The notes beneath the pieces were generated by a model. The model had not been told where the DNA came from, did no database searches, and saw only the letters and a program-made list of their open reading frames with translations. DNA of 64,000 bases from a virus: positions 1 to 64,000 of the IMG/VR virus record IMGVR_UViG_3300037091_000060; one strand, 5' to 3'. Numbering within the stretch: position 1 is the stretch's first letter; every line of letters begins with the position of its first letter. A program made the position numbers and the translations under genes. Shown piece by piece: positions 14,565 to 23,427 of this stretch.

Positions 14565-15112
14565 GCCAAGCGACGATTGTCACCTCGACTGGATTGTGTT
14601 TCGATATCCTCGAACCCACCTTAGACATGGTGTGCATCGAAGATATCGCGCACTCGCTCAGTCAGGTCAATCGTTTCACCGGGCACGGCAAGTTCCCGTA
14701 CCCAGTGAGTCAGCACTCACGTCTCGGCAGTTACTTGGTGCCGCCGAAGTACGCGCTGCGATTCCTTTTGCACGACGGCAGCGAGGCCTACATAGGCGAC
14801 ATGAACCGACCGCTGAAGCACTTCACCACGGCGGGAGAAGAGTACCGCAAGGTCGAGGCACCGATTCAGTATTTGATTTACCGAAAGTTTGGGTTAGCAC
14901 CAGAGGACCCAGAAATAATCCACGAGATCGACAACCAGATGCTGTATGCTGAGAAGGCTCAAGTCATGCCCGCAACTGAGTGGCGAAACAAGTGGAGCGC
15001 GGACCAAAAGGCCGCTGATGTAAAGATCGTCGAGACATCCTTCCGAGTGAACAAGGCACGTTTCCTCGACAGGTTCTATTACGTTCTAGATCACGGCGGA
15101 CCACAATTATAA
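14561..15112 (+). CDS. HD-domain nucleotide phosphohydrolase (YfbR-like)
   Basis: The 183-residue protein has the HD metal motifs: SQHSRL (about 49), FLLHDGSEAYIGDM (about 69-82), and a later helix with HEIDNQMLYAE. YfbR-like enzymes remove phosphate from dNMPs; phage versions adjust dNTP pools. ATG 14561 overlaps the kinase stop as ATGA with AAAGGAAAG upstream. Confidence 0.75.
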   Translation: MSQATIVTSTGLCFDILEPTLDMVCIEDIAHSLSQVNRFTGHGKFPYPVSQHSRLGSYLVPPKYALRFLLHDGSEAYIGDMNRPLKHFTTAGEEYRKVEAPIQYLIYRKFGLAPEDPEIIHEIDNQMLYAEKAQVMPATEWRNKWSADQKAADVKIVETSFRVNKARFLDRFYYVLDHGGPQL

Positions 15113-15123
15113 GGGAGAAAGAA

Positions 15124-15480
15124 ATGCCAATTATAGACACCAACATCAGATCAATACAGTGTGACGGACCAGACTGTGACAAGCACGTGCTCTTCGACCG
15201 TAAGGACGAGAAGACGACGTTTGAACTTCCCGAGAACGTGTGGTTGAGAGCGACACGGGTAACGCAGACCGCTGATGGTCGTAACAAAGTTTATTGCAGC
15301 GATACATGTGAGGTCAAAGGCGTAGGCACGGGCACACACAACATTCCGGAGGCACCGAAGGTAATTCCAGCCGGAAACGCCGCGACTATCATGGCCGCCG
15401 CGCACGCCGCAGCCGCCGCGAAGAACGCCGACGCAGCCATCCGCGCAGGCGAGCCAGCCAAAGTTCAGTTGACCGACTAA
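15124..15480 (+). CDS. Zinc-ribbon protein with Ala-rich tail
   Basis: The 118-residue protein has a DGPDCDK...YCSDTC arrangement (about 14-63) that can bind zinc. After residue 85 comes an Ala-rich helix (AATIMAAAHAAAAAKNADAA). Not recognised. Good GGGAGAAAG site upstream. Confidence 0.65.
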   Translation: MPIIDTNIRSIQCDGPDCDKHVLFDRKDEKTTFELPENVWLRATRVTQTADGRNKVYCSDTCEVKGVGTGTHNIPEAPKVIPAGNAATIMAAAHAAAAAKNADAAIRAGEPAKVQLTD

Positions 15481-15662
15481 TGTGCGGGCCGCAGAGGGAT
15501 TTTGAGAAGTTCATGCCCGACGACGAGCCTATCTGCGATCACGACACCGAACCAACTGGTGAGCGCGACGAAGAGGGCCTCAAGATCACGAAGTGCAAAC
15601 ACTGTTCGAAAGAGTTCGTGAAGCTGTACTCCGGAAGAAAACGCGATGCAACAGATAATTAA
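15480..15662 (+). CDS. 60-residue zinc-binding protein
   Basis: CDH (about 19) and CKHCSK (about 39) give a possible zinc site in an otherwise acidic small protein. TAATG overlap upstream and a 17-base overlap downstream. Function unknown. Confidence 0.6.
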   Translation: MCGPQRDFEKFMPDDEPICDHDTEPTGERDEEGLKITKCKHCSKEFVKLYSGRKRDATDN

Positions 15663-15996
15663 ATTCATCGGCAAAATATCATTCGAAGGGAAAATGAACG
15701 GTTTACCCTCGGAGATTTTCGGCTTCGTCACGCTCCAAGACGCGGACAACAAAACCATCAGCGACGCGATTGCAGGCCAATTCGGACGCTACCGCGAGAT
15801 GGGTGGAATGGTTTCTGAGAAGGACCAAGGCTCGCCCGTTAATCGGCAAGTCACGTGGCTCGGACACATGTACGTGCCGTTCCACTGGATTGTTAACGTT
15901 CAGGTCGCCCTCACTAATCTGACCCAAGAAATAAGTGTGCCTGATGAAGCGGGCGTCGAGCGTTTAGCTGACGGCACCGAACTGGTGAAACAATGA
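15646..15996 (+). CDS. Hypothetical 116-residue protein
   Basis: Not recognised. Strand-rich soluble protein with segments EIFGFVTLQDADN and WLGHMYVPFHWIVNVQVAL. It ends on an ATGA overlap with the exonuclease gene. Confidence 0.65.
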   Translation: MQQIIKFIGKISFEGKMNGLPSEIFGFVTLQDADNKTISDAIAGQFGRYREMGGMVSEKDQGSPVNRQVTWLGHMYVPFHWIVNVQVALTNLTQEISVPDEAGVERLADGTELVKQ

Positions 15997-16712
15997 TAGT
16001 GGTAGGCTTAGACATCGAAGCAACGGGTCTCGACAAGGTCAAGGACCGCCCAATAGAAATTGGCGTGACCTTGTGGACCACGAAATATAACCGTGGTCTA
16101 GATACCCGTGCGCTTCTTGTCCAGTCTGACGGCGTTCCTGTCACCGAAGAAATCACTGGCATCACTGGCATCACTCAGGGCATGATCGACAGTTTTGGTT
16201 ACACCCCCGAAGAGGCCTACGACGAGGCGATGTACTTCGTGGAGCGCGCCGATGCTATCGTGGCCTTCAATGGTATCCGCTACGACATCCCGATGATGCA
16301 CCAGTGGGCGAAGCGAATTCAGAAACAGTTTCCCGATAAATTAATCATCGACCCGTCTACAGATTTACCGATGCGCAGTCAAGAACTGATTACGATGTGC
16401 GCCAAGATGGGCATTTACTATGATCCGCACGAAGCGGGCGCGGACGTCGGCGCGATGCTCCGGCTGATGGGCAAGTTCGACTTCAACGGCGTGCTCGCAA
16501 GATCGAAAAGTCCTACGGTCGTGGTGCGGTCAATGCAAGGCCGCAACGAGAACGACAAGGTTAAGAAACACAAGTTTCGTTGGAACCCAGATCGCAAGAT
16601 TTGGTGGAAGGCCGTGAAAGAGATAGACCTTATTGACTTGCAACAAGCGGTCAACAACGAATTCGAGATGCAGGTCCTCGACTTGCAGCCCGAAGATTTA
16701 GAAGATCAGTAG
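15993..16712 (+). CDS. DnaQ-like 3'-5' exonuclease
   Basis: The 239-residue protein has DEDDh motifs: DIEATGLD (residues 7-14), AFNGIRYDIPMM (about 91-102) and HEAGADVGAML (about 148-158). The C-terminal 70 residues (HKFRWNPDRKIWWKAV) form an extra basic, aromatic region. It degrades single-stranded DNA from the 3' end for proofreading or processing. It precedes the likely SSB and primase genes. Confidence 0.8.
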   Translation: MIVVGLDIEATGLDKVKDRPIEIGVTLWTTKYNRGLDTRALLVQSDGVPVTEEITGITGITQGMIDSFGYTPEEAYDEAMYFVERADAIVAFNGIRYDIPMMHQWAKRIQKQFPDKLIIDPSTDLPMRSQELITMCAKMGIYYDPHEAGADVGAMLRLMGKFDFNGVLARSKSPTVVVRSMQGRNENDKVKKHKFRWNPDRKIWWKAVKEIDLIDLQQAVNNEFEMQVLDLQPEDLEDQ

Positions 16713-16758
16713 ACTCAAACTAAACTACGTGGTAACCCCACAAAAGGAAAACCAAATC

Positions 16759-17400
16759 ATGGAAATAAGAACACAAAAGCCGTTTGAAAAACCGGAAGGT
16801 GGTTCATACATTGGTACCATCATCGACGTCACGCCGAAGGAAGTAGCCGATACCGACTACCTCACCCGTTTGCAGAAGGTCGACGGCAACGGTAAGGGCT
16901 TGACGAAGGTTCAAGTCACCTTCACGTGGACGATGGGATTTGCCGACGGCAAGCCTGCCGTTGATTCAGAAGGTCGCGCGTTTCAGGTGTTTGAAACGTA
17001 CGACGCATACCAGAATCCAGCGAAGCCATCGAAGTTGGACAAAGCAATTACGCAGATTTTGAATACTGCCGCTCCACTTCTCTCGAACACCGATCAGTTG
17101 GAACCACTGTTGCTCGGAAGGTCCAATGAGTTGTTCATCACCAAGACCCCAAAGGTCAATAACCCGAACGAGATGACTGTTAAGGTTATTGGTCACTCAC
17201 CGCTGAAGCCCGGGCAGATTGCCCCGGTTGTACCAGTGGGCTTCGTACGCTTCAAGGACCGAGTCAAGACCGTAGCTGGCCCTCAAGGCCGTCCCGTGCA
17301 GACGTACGCGCAGGCTCCCCCGCAGACCCAGCAACAGCCCGCAACCAATAGCGTGTCGTTGAACGCATCCGCACCAGCGGGAACCCCAGAAGCATTCTAA
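16759..17400 (+). CDS. Putative single-stranded DNA-binding protein
   Basis: The 213-residue protein has a strand-rich core (about 1-155; GGSYIGTIIDVTPKE, KVQVTFTWTM, NEMTVKVIGH) compatible with an OB fold. A Pro/Gln-rich flexible tail (QAPPQTQQQPATNS) follows and ends in AF. This core-plus-linker plan and its position between an exonuclease and a primase support an SSB, but the fold is not proven by motif. AAAGGAAAACC precedes ATG 16759. Confidence 0.5.
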   Translation: MEIRTQKPFEKPEGGSYIGTIIDVTPKEVADTDYLTRLQKVDGNGKGLTKVQVTFTWTMGFADGKPAVDSEGRAFQVFETYDAYQNPAKPSKLDKAITQILNTAAPLLSNTDQLEPLLLGRSNELFITKTPKVNNPNEMTVKVIGHSPLKPGQIAPVVPVGFVRFKDRVKTVAGPQGRPVQTYAQAPPQTQQQPATNSVSLNASAPAGTPEAF

Positions 17401-17434
17401 TCTTCCTCAAACCCGAAAGCCGGGGTAACAAGGC

Positions 17435-17463
17435 TTGACACCACGGAGAGCACGTGGTATACT
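17435..17463 (+). promoter_or_regulatory. Sigma70-like promoter upstream of HNH gene
   Basis: TTGACA (17435-17440), 17-bp spacer ending TGG, TATACT (17458-17463): a near-consensus promoter that serves the HNH gene and probably the primase-polymerase block behind it. Confidence 0.75.
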
Positions 17464-17476
17464 TTCGAGGATGACA

Positions 17477-17995
17477 ATGAAAAAGAAAACCCACATAAGA
17501 TGTGAACATGGCAAGATTAAATTTACTTGCAAAAAGTGTGCTCCCGGCTCCTTTTGTGTTCACGGCAAAGCAAATACCCGATGTGCTAAATGCGGCGGCG
17601 GCTCAGTCTGCGCCCATAAAAAGGCGCGTCAACTGTGTCGCGAGTGCAACCCCCTTGGTTGGGCGAGACAGGCGTTATTAAGATTTAGGGGAGATGCCAC
17701 TAAAAAAGGATTTGAACCACCGGACATATCCGCAGAGGGGATAGTAGAATTAGTTAATAAAACTACGACTTGTTGCGGTTGTAAGCAGCCCTTAATTTTT
17801 GATTATAGTCTCCGTCGGCATATGTGGTCTCCCAGTCTCCACCATAGCCATATAACGGGTACGGTGATAGGTTATTCTCACAGTGTCTGTAACACCATCG
17901 AAGGGCAGTTTGCGAAGTTAAGTTTAACGCAGCGCGCTGCTTTGTTAGATAGCTTTTTCCCCGAAACAGTTTCTAGAATCAAGGACCGCTCATGA
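17477..17995 (+). CDS. HNH endonuclease with Cys/His repeats
   Basis: The 172-residue protein has N-terminal repeats CEHG..CKKC, CVHG..CAKC, CAHK..CREC (about residues 7-55), as in the nucleases at 871 and 5147. The C-terminal core is CCGCKQPL, LHHSHITGTVIGYSHSVCN, closer to the one at 45824. It therefore looks like a domain-swapped hybrid. ATG 17477 has GAGG six bases upstream; ATG 17471 is possible. The stop overlaps the primase start as ATGA. Confidence 0.75.
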   Translation: MKKKTHIRCEHGKIKFTCKKCAPGSFCVHGKANTRCAKCGGGSVCAHKKARQLCRECNPLGWARQALLRFRGDATKKGFEPPDISAEGIVELVNKTTTCCGCKQPLIFDYSLRRHMWSPSLHHSHITGTVIGYSHSVCNTIEGQFAKLSLTQRAALLDSFFPETVSRIKDRS

Positions 17996-20037
17996 CGTTT
18001 TTTGAAATCGCGAAACCGATGGCAGAGATGGGCGTGCCGCAAATTCGTGTGCGTCACGACTCCAAGGCGGCATTTGATAAAGATTGGCCGTCAATGGCAA
18101 CGACAGATTTGGTGCGCCTCGCTGAGTTATCGAAAGAATACCCGAACAGCAACGCGGCTTCTGTAGCGCAGGCAAAGATCGGAGGTTTTTGGGTATGGGA
18201 AGTTGACTCACCCGATGTTATTCCTCGCATGGAGAAGGAGACAGGACAAACACTCCCTCAAACTTTTAAAGTGCGAAGCCGCCCCGGCAGGGGCCACATA
18301 TATTTTCACCAGACTCCTGCATCAATCGAAATGGGTAATTTGAGTCAGAGTTACGTGACGGGGCAGGATTTCTCCGTGAGAGTCAACAATATGTACTGTG
18401 TTTCCGCAGGCAGCCTTCATCCATCAACAGGGCAGCCATATATGGCCCTGAATTGGAGCACACCGATTACCGAGGCCCCGGATTGGCTTGTACGTTGGCT
18501 CATCAGCCAAAAGATTCAAAAGCAGAGTAACCCAGCCGCCGATGGAACGCCCCGCGATTTCAACAATAAAGTGCCCCACGGTTCGATACATGGTTTTCTT
18601 CTCTCCACAGCGGGCCGTCTCAGAGCCGCAGGTTTAACCCAAGACGAGATTGAGGTGGCTCTCGTTCGTATCGCAGAAGAACAGTGCGCCCCACCTGTCG
18701 ATTTTTCGAAAGTGCGGACGATGGCGAAGTCGATTTGTAACTTTCCTCCGGGCCAGCAGGGCCACAGCATCGCGCTGTCGCAGCCGCCACAGCCAGCGGC
18801 AAACGAGGTAGCAGAGGATGCGCCGGAGTTCGTGACCATCGAGTATCCGCTGTTCCCCCGCCACGTGATGTTTGGCACTAGCATTTATGATGGATTCATC
18901 AAACCGTATTGCGAAAACAGTTCACGCATCGACTACTTCATGTTTATACCGACCGCTGCGCTGATGATGAACTACCTCGGCACCAAGGTCACCGTTCCGT
19001 TCTCTTCATGGAAGCCAAGTTTTTATATTGTGCTGATTGGCAAGAAGGCGCGCACGCACAAGACATCGTCTATTAAGGACGCGATGAAGTTCTTGGAGTA
19101 CGGCAGTGCCTTAGCGATGTATTCGAAGAACGTCAAGAACGCCGACGGAAAGTCTTTGGTGTGGCAGGTAGGTTCTCCGGAGGGACTCGGCACCGACATG
19201 ATGCGCACCAACTGCAAGAACGCGGTTCTCTCTTACGGCGAGTTATCTACTCTGGTAGGAAAGGCCCGCATCGAGGGCAGCAGCATGAAGAGCGCGCTGC
19301 TGGATTTGTACGAGTCGGACAACTTCTCCAACTCAATCAAGACCAAGAAGGACACCTTCAGCATCGACCCGGGTAGCTACGTGACGACACTCATCACAGC
19401 CACGACCGACAAAAAGTTTACCGAACTGTGGTCACAACTCGCGGGAGAAGATAGCGGATTGAATGATCGATTCACGTGGGTGTTGGAGCCGCAGACGTTG
19501 CCGGAAAAGAAACTGGAGAACACGGTAAACTATAACGAGGCCGCGCTCGCGACCCGACGCATCATGGACAACGCCGTCTCGAAGGGCAAGTACGAGTTCT
19601 TCGATAAGACCCCGTTGCAGCGCATCTTGCTAGTGTACGGCCCTCGTCAAGTGGCCCGCGCGGAGAAATGGGCGTTGTACTTCGCGATTGATTTGCAGCT
19701 TGACGAGATCGATGAGGACTGCGTAGCACGCGGCATTGAAATGGTGAAGTATGAGGAAGCCGTGAAGGACTACTTGTTGACCTTCGAAGCAAAGAACGAC
19801 GAAGCAGCGATTCAGCAAGGAGTGGTACGTCTATTAAAGAAAAACGGCGGTCTGCTGGAGAAGCGCGACATCATCCGCGCGTTAAACGCAAATAAGTATG
19901 GCGGCACTATCTGGGACCGCTCGTATAACTGGCTTGTAAACTCCGGACACGTAGTTGAGTACGGTAAGGGCATCAAGGGTGACCCGAAGATGGTGAAGCT
20001 ACTTCGAGACATGAGTTTTGGAAGGGACAACGATTGA
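17992..20037 (+). CDS. Primase-polymerase / helicase-like replication protein
   Basis: The 681-residue protein begins with a bifunctional primase-polymerase domain (GFWVWEVDSPD about 65-75, SRPGRGHIYF about 96-105). A PriCT-like helical domain follows (about 200-250: GSIHGFLLSTAGRLRAAGLT). The C-terminal ATPase-like half has a modified P-loop, IGKKARTHKTSS (about 349-360), as in DUF3987 proteins. It should make primers and perhaps unwind DNA at forks. Key glycines of a classic Walker A are replaced, so ATPase activity needs testing. It is followed by DUF4326 and polymerase genes. Confidence 0.75.
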   Translation: MTFFEIAKPMAEMGVPQIRVRHDSKAAFDKDWPSMATTDLVRLAELSKEYPNSNAASVAQAKIGGFWVWEVDSPDVIPRMEKETGQTLPQTFKVRSRPGRGHIYFHQTPASIEMGNLSQSYVTGQDFSVRVNNMYCVSAGSLHPSTGQPYMALNWSTPITEAPDWLVRWLISQKIQKQSNPAADGTPRDFNNKVPHGSIHGFLLSTAGRLRAAGLTQDEIEVALVRIAEEQCAPPVDFSKVRTMAKSICNFPPGQQGHSIALSQPPQPAANEVAEDAPEFVTIEYPLFPRHVMFGTSIYDGFIKPYCENSSRIDYFMFIPTAALMMNYLGTKVTVPFSSWKPSFYIVLIGKKARTHKTSSIKDAMKFLEYGSALAMYSKNVKNADGKSLVWQVGSPEGLGTDMMRTNCKNAVLSYGELSTLVGKARIEGSSMKSALLDLYESDNFSNSIKTKKDTFSIDPGSYVTTLITATTDKKFTELWSQLAGEDSGLNDRFTWVLEPQTLPEKKLENTVNYNEAALATRRIMDNAVSKGKYEFFDKTPLQRILLVYGPRQVARAEKWALYFAIDLQLDEIDEDCVARGIEMVKYEEAVKDYLLTFEAKNDEAAIQQGVVRLLKKNGGLLEKRDIIRALNANKYGGTIWDRSYNWLVNSGHVVEYGKGIKGDPKMVKLLRDMSFGRDND

Positions 20038-20312
20038 AGCACACAGTCATTAATGTTCGTAAACTGCAATCAACCCCCTGTCGATTCGTCGGCAGACCAA
20101 CGGTGTATGGGAATCCGTTTGTTCTATTAAATGAACGAGACAGAGACGAAGTATTAGTGAGATTCGCGGTGTACTGGTATGCGCCAGAGCAGAGGTGGCT
20201 CAGGGAGCGAGCGCTAGCAGAAATCACGGTACCAGTTCTCGGCTGCTTCTGCGCCCCTAAACGATGCCACGCGGATATTATTGCAGGGTACTTAGATTGG
20301 AAGAGACGATGA
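20034..20312 (+). CDS. DUF4326 protein
   Basis: The 92-residue protein has FVGRPTVYGNPF (about 18-29) and GCFCAPKRCHADIIAGYL (about 69-86), the two hallmark segments of DUF4326. The Cys/His cluster may bind metal. TTG start on an overlap with the primase stop. Role unknown, although the family is often found near phage replication genes. Confidence 0.75.
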   Translation: MKHTVINVRKLQSTPCRFVGRPTVYGNPFVLLNERDRDEVLVRFAVYWYAPEQRWLRERALAEITVPVLGCFCAPKRCHADIIAGYLDWKRR

Positions 20313-21538
20313 TTGAACTGCACTGCGACTTCGAGTCTCGCAACCCCGTTTATGGACCTAGTGATGTTGGTTTGCACAACTACATCTTTAGTCCGGAGAC
20401 GGAGCCGTTATTCTTTTGGTATCGACTCGGCGACGGCGAGTACAAGCGCGTGTCCTTTTATCTCGGCGAGATCATCGAGCAATCATCAGAACTTCATATA
20501 GCATTGATGAATCCAAATGTGACGCTCGTCGCGTACAATTCAAGTTTTGAGCGTTACATGTTCCAAAAGCTAAATTATATCATCCCCGCCAGTCGGTTCA
20601 TCGACCCGCAAGTCGGTGGTCGCTATCTGTCTCTCCCGGCCAGCTTGGAGGTACAAGGTAAGGTATTGGGACTCCCGCCACACTTGGCGAAGCGAGAGGG
20701 CGATCTCGTCAATTTCTTTTGTAAGCACCAGATTGTGAAGGCTACGAAGAAGAGAGAAGGCCGCGCGTATTACAATGACTGGAACTCTCACCCGAAAGAG
20801 TGGGCGGAGTTTCTTGAGTACGGTAAGCAGGACGTTGTGGCGGAGGGCGAATTGCTTCGCCGCATGCGCATCTTGGGCGCGCTGCCGCTGCCACCGTTCG
20901 AGCAGAAGATGTGGATTCTTGACCAGAAGATTAATGATCGCGGCATGCCCGTGGACGTCGAGTTCGTTCGCAAGATGTACAACCTTGGTCTCCGCGCGAA
21001 GGCTGAAGCTAAGAAAAACTTTGAAGATTTCACAGGCGTGAAGAACGCCAACTCGCCACAACAAGTCAAGGCGTGGGCCAAACCACAAGGCTACCCGTTC
21101 GACACCTTGAAGAAAGACACCGTCGCCTCGGTGTTGAAAGACCCCGAAATAAAACTCACTGATGCGTGCCGCGCTGCGCTAAAGATGCGCGCAGAGGCCG
21201 CCAGCACTAGCTACCAAAAACTTGGGAAGATTCTCGAATGCGTTTCGCCGGATGGGAGAGTGCATGGTCAATTCATCTTTATGGGTTCAAGCCGTTGCGG
21301 TCGTTGGTCTGGGAACGCAGTCCAGCTACATAACATGGCTCGCCCTGCTGTGGTCGGAGAAATTAAAGACGACAAGGGCAATGTTATCCACCCGGGCTAC
21401 GACTTCGAAGATCAGAAGGTAGTTCAAGAGGCCCGTGCAATGGTTCACGCGGAAGACTACGACGGCATCAAGGCCAAGTACGGCAGCGTACTCCTCGTGG
21501 TCAAGTCGCTCATCCGCACGGTGTTCGTCGCGCCATGA
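20309..21538 (+). CDS. Family A DNA polymerase, N-terminal part (split gene)
   Basis: The 409-residue protein has the 3'-5' exonuclease motifs HCDFESRN (residues 5-12), AYNSSFERYMF (about 73) and EYGKQDVVAEGELL (about 170). It continues into the polymerase thumb and the start of the palm (GSSRCGRWSGNAVQLHNM). It stops at LIRTVFVAP, where intact relatives go straight on to the catalytic motif A. The second part begins at 22151. Two small genes lie between, joined by ATGA overlaps. The two polypeptides probably reassemble. Confidence 0.8.
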   Translation: MIELHCDFESRNPVYGPSDVGLHNYIFSPETEPLFFWYRLGDGEYKRVSFYLGEIIEQSSELHIALMNPNVTLVAYNSSFERYMFQKLNYIIPASRFIDPQVGGRYLSLPASLEVQGKVLGLPPHLAKREGDLVNFFCKHQIVKATKKREGRAYYNDWNSHPKEWAEFLEYGKQDVVAEGELLRRMRILGALPLPPFEQKMWILDQKINDRGMPVDVEFVRKMYNLGLRAKAEAKKNFEDFTGVKNANSPQQVKAWAKPQGYPFDTLKKDTVASVLKDPEIKLTDACRAALKMRAEAASTSYQKLGKILECVSPDGRVHGQFIFMGSSRCGRWSGNAVQLHNMARPAVVGEIKDDKGNVIHPGYDFEDQKVVQEARAMVHAEDYDGIKAKYGSVLLVVKSLIRTVFVAP

Positions 21539-21672
21539 GATACATTAGCTGGCGTTGCAACGAAGTGCTGATGCCAATCCGCCGTGGGCTGTGGCGTTGG
21601 ACCAGTTTCGCGCATCCGAAGTTGCACTTGTTTTACGAGATCAAAGATAACGAACTATGGGAGTGGATGTGA
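21535..21672 (+). CDS. 45-residue protein inside the polymerase split
   Basis: Trp/Arg-rich small protein (RRGLWRWTSFAHPKLHLF) starting on the ATGA at the polymerase break. Not recognised; it may be passenger sequence of the HNH cassette. Confidence 0.4.
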   Translation: MRYISWRCNEVLMPIRRGLWRWTSFAHPKLHLFYEIKDNELWEWM

Positions 21673-22154
21673 TAACAAGAGCGAGAATTTCGAAAAATTG
21701 GCGCGAGCGCAATCGTCGCAACGGGTTATGCGTAGGCTGCACCCGCAAAGCTACCAATGGATTTGCCCTTTGTGACGTATGCCGCAAAGCTAGAGCTAAA
21801 TTTTCAGAGGGCCGCGTCGAGAAAGGCTTATGCCTTCGATGCATCAACGTCTCAGAACCCGGAAGAACAAAATGTTTGGACTGCGTACTCAAGGCCGCTT
21901 TGTATCAATTGAAACGAAGAGGTCTACCACAGAACGAACTTGAGATAGCTGCGGTAGCGTTTCATAATTATGCTGGATTCTGCGCTGCATGTCGTTTGCC
22001 GATTCCAACGGGTAAAGAGCGTTTTGACCACGACGATAGAAATAAAAAGTTTCGTGGAATTGTTTGTCACGGATGCAACGTAGCTATCGGTTTTGCCGAA
22101 GAGAACATTCAGAGATTATCTGGGTGTATCCGCTATCTGGAGAAGCAGCGATGA
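21669..22154 (+). CDS. Endonuclease VII-like HNH nuclease interrupting the polymerase gene
   Basis: The 161-residue protein has two N-terminal zinc pairs (CVGC..CDVC and CLRC..CLDC, about residues 18-75). The nuclease core is CAACRLPI (about 105), FDHDDRNKKFRGIVCHGCN (about 118-136). GTG 21669 is preferred: GGGAG is five bases upstream and the GTGA overlap fits. ATG 21657 is the alternative. Its position exactly in the polymerase active-site region is typical of homing nucleases that target conserved sequence. Confidence 0.75.
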   Translation: MITRARISKNWRERNRRNGLCVGCTRKATNGFALCDVCRKARAKFSEGRVEKGLCLRCINVSEPGRTKCLDCVLKAALYQLKRRGLPQNELEIAAVAFHNYAGFCAACRLPIPTGKERFDHDDRNKKFRGIVCHGCNVAIGFAEENIQRLSGCIRYLEKQR

Positions 22155-23246
22155 CAACACGTTTTAACGTCTGCGATCTTTAATGCTATAGAAACCCGCG
22201 TCGGCGCGTGGCTGGCGGGGTGTACCGATTTGATGGACGTGTTCGTGCCGTACACCGACGTGTTTGGTGTTTACCAGCGCAACGGTCGCGACCCGTACCT
22301 CGCGTTCGCGTGCAAGATGTTTGGTCTCACGTACGACGTTCTTTACGCCGACTACAAAGGTAGAAACGGCAAAGAGCGCAAGGCTGCCGCGAAGCGTATG
22401 CGACAAGTCGCGAAGCCGGGAGTGCTGGGAGCCATCTACCGTCTCGCTGGCGGTATACTTATTCGCATTCACACAGACGAGTGTAAGCTGGCGCAAGCGA
22501 AGGGCGAGATAAAGGCCGACGAGTGTGGCTGCCCCAAGGGCAAGACTGGTCTCTGGGACTACGCGGACAAGATGGGCGTTGAGATGTCACAAAAACAATC
22601 GCACGAGGTGGTGGACATCTTCCGCAACTCGTACCCAGAAATATGTGACCCGAAGGTTGGAATTTGGAAGCAGTTGGAACTCGCGGTCGCCGACGTGATG
22701 CACCCGGACCACCCGGCCACGGTTCGTTATATCGGCCCGGGCAACTGCGTGAAGATCGACCGCATCAACTTCATTGACCCAGTGACGGGTGAGCAAGAGC
22801 GTCACCCGATGATGAGGATGCAATTACCGAGTGGCCGTTACCTGCACTATTTAGACGCGCGTCTCGAATCAACGATGATGCCGTGGAAGGGACAAGACGA
22901 CGATGGAAACGAAATTGACGTTTACCGTGACAGCCTCATTTACGCCGGAACAAATCAGAAGACTAAGCAGTGGGATATCTGGATTTCCACCCACGGCGGG
23001 AAACTCTTTGAAAATCTCGTCCAAGGAATCGCAAGAGATATTCTGGCCTACTGTCTTCTCCAATTTGAGTTGCGCGAAATGCCAGTCGTCGGGCACGTCC
23101 ACGACGAGGGTATCACGCTGGTGGAAGACGATTTGCTCTCGCCTACGTACCACGACATGGTCGAGATAATGAGTACGCCCATCAACTGGGCACCGGGCCT
23201 GCTGCTGGGCGCGGACGGATACGAAGAAACGTACTACCACAAGTGA
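22151..23246 (+). CDS. Family A DNA polymerase, C-terminal part (needs +1 frameshift)
   Basis: The first ten codons from ATG 22151 read MTTRFNVCDL and hit TAA at 22181. Reading then resumes one base ahead as NAIETRVGAWLAGC and runs to 23246. Together they restore motif A with the catalytic Asp (VCD-x-NAIETR). Motif B (RQVAKPGVLGAIYRLAGG) and motif C (VGHVHDEGI) follow. The shift site is CTT TAA, like the CTT TGA of bacterial release factor 2. Without the shift, a start at 22230 would lack the catalytic Asp. A one-base sequencing or natural indel is the main alternative. Confidence 0.75.
22175..22184 (+). other. Putative +1 frameshift site GAT CTT TAA T
   Basis: A peptidyl-tRNA on CTT could slip to TTT and read AAT next, giving VCDLNAIETR. 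No Shine-Dalgarno-like stimulator is seen just upstream, unlike release factor 2, so programmed shifting is uncertain. Confidence 0.45.
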
Positions 23247-23253
23247 GGATAAG

Positions 23254-23427
23254 ATGAGACTACAAACAGACGACCGTTGCATGATTTGCGAACAAGACGA
23301 ACCGGGAGAACTCTCGTGGTGCACGTACTGCGGACTGAGACTTTGTTTCGATTGTGTCGCCGACCACGAAGAGTATTGCGATGACAATGACGCGGACGGA
23401 TATGAGGAGACGTACTACCACAAATGA
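23254..23427 (+). CDS. 57-residue zinc protein, copy 1
   Basis: Three or four Cys pairs (CMIC, CTYCG, CFDC and a later C) suggest zinc binding. Its last nine residues, GYEETYYHK, repeat the C-terminus of the polymerase just upstream, showing that the polymerase tail was copied onto this gene. GAGGATAAG precedes the ATG. A second copy of the body lies at 23563. Confidence 0.65.
   Translation: MRLQTDDRCMICEQDEPGELSWCTYCGLRLCFDCVADHEEYCDDNDADGYEETYYHK

Noticed and set aside
17401-17434. Terminator between the SSB-like gene and the HNH promoter
   Set aside because: Only a weak GC hairpin with no T tract.
21539-22150. Group I intron in the polymerase gene
   Set aside because: I could not identify a group I core by eye, and the junctions look like translated ATGA overlaps; not excluded, needs a covariance search.
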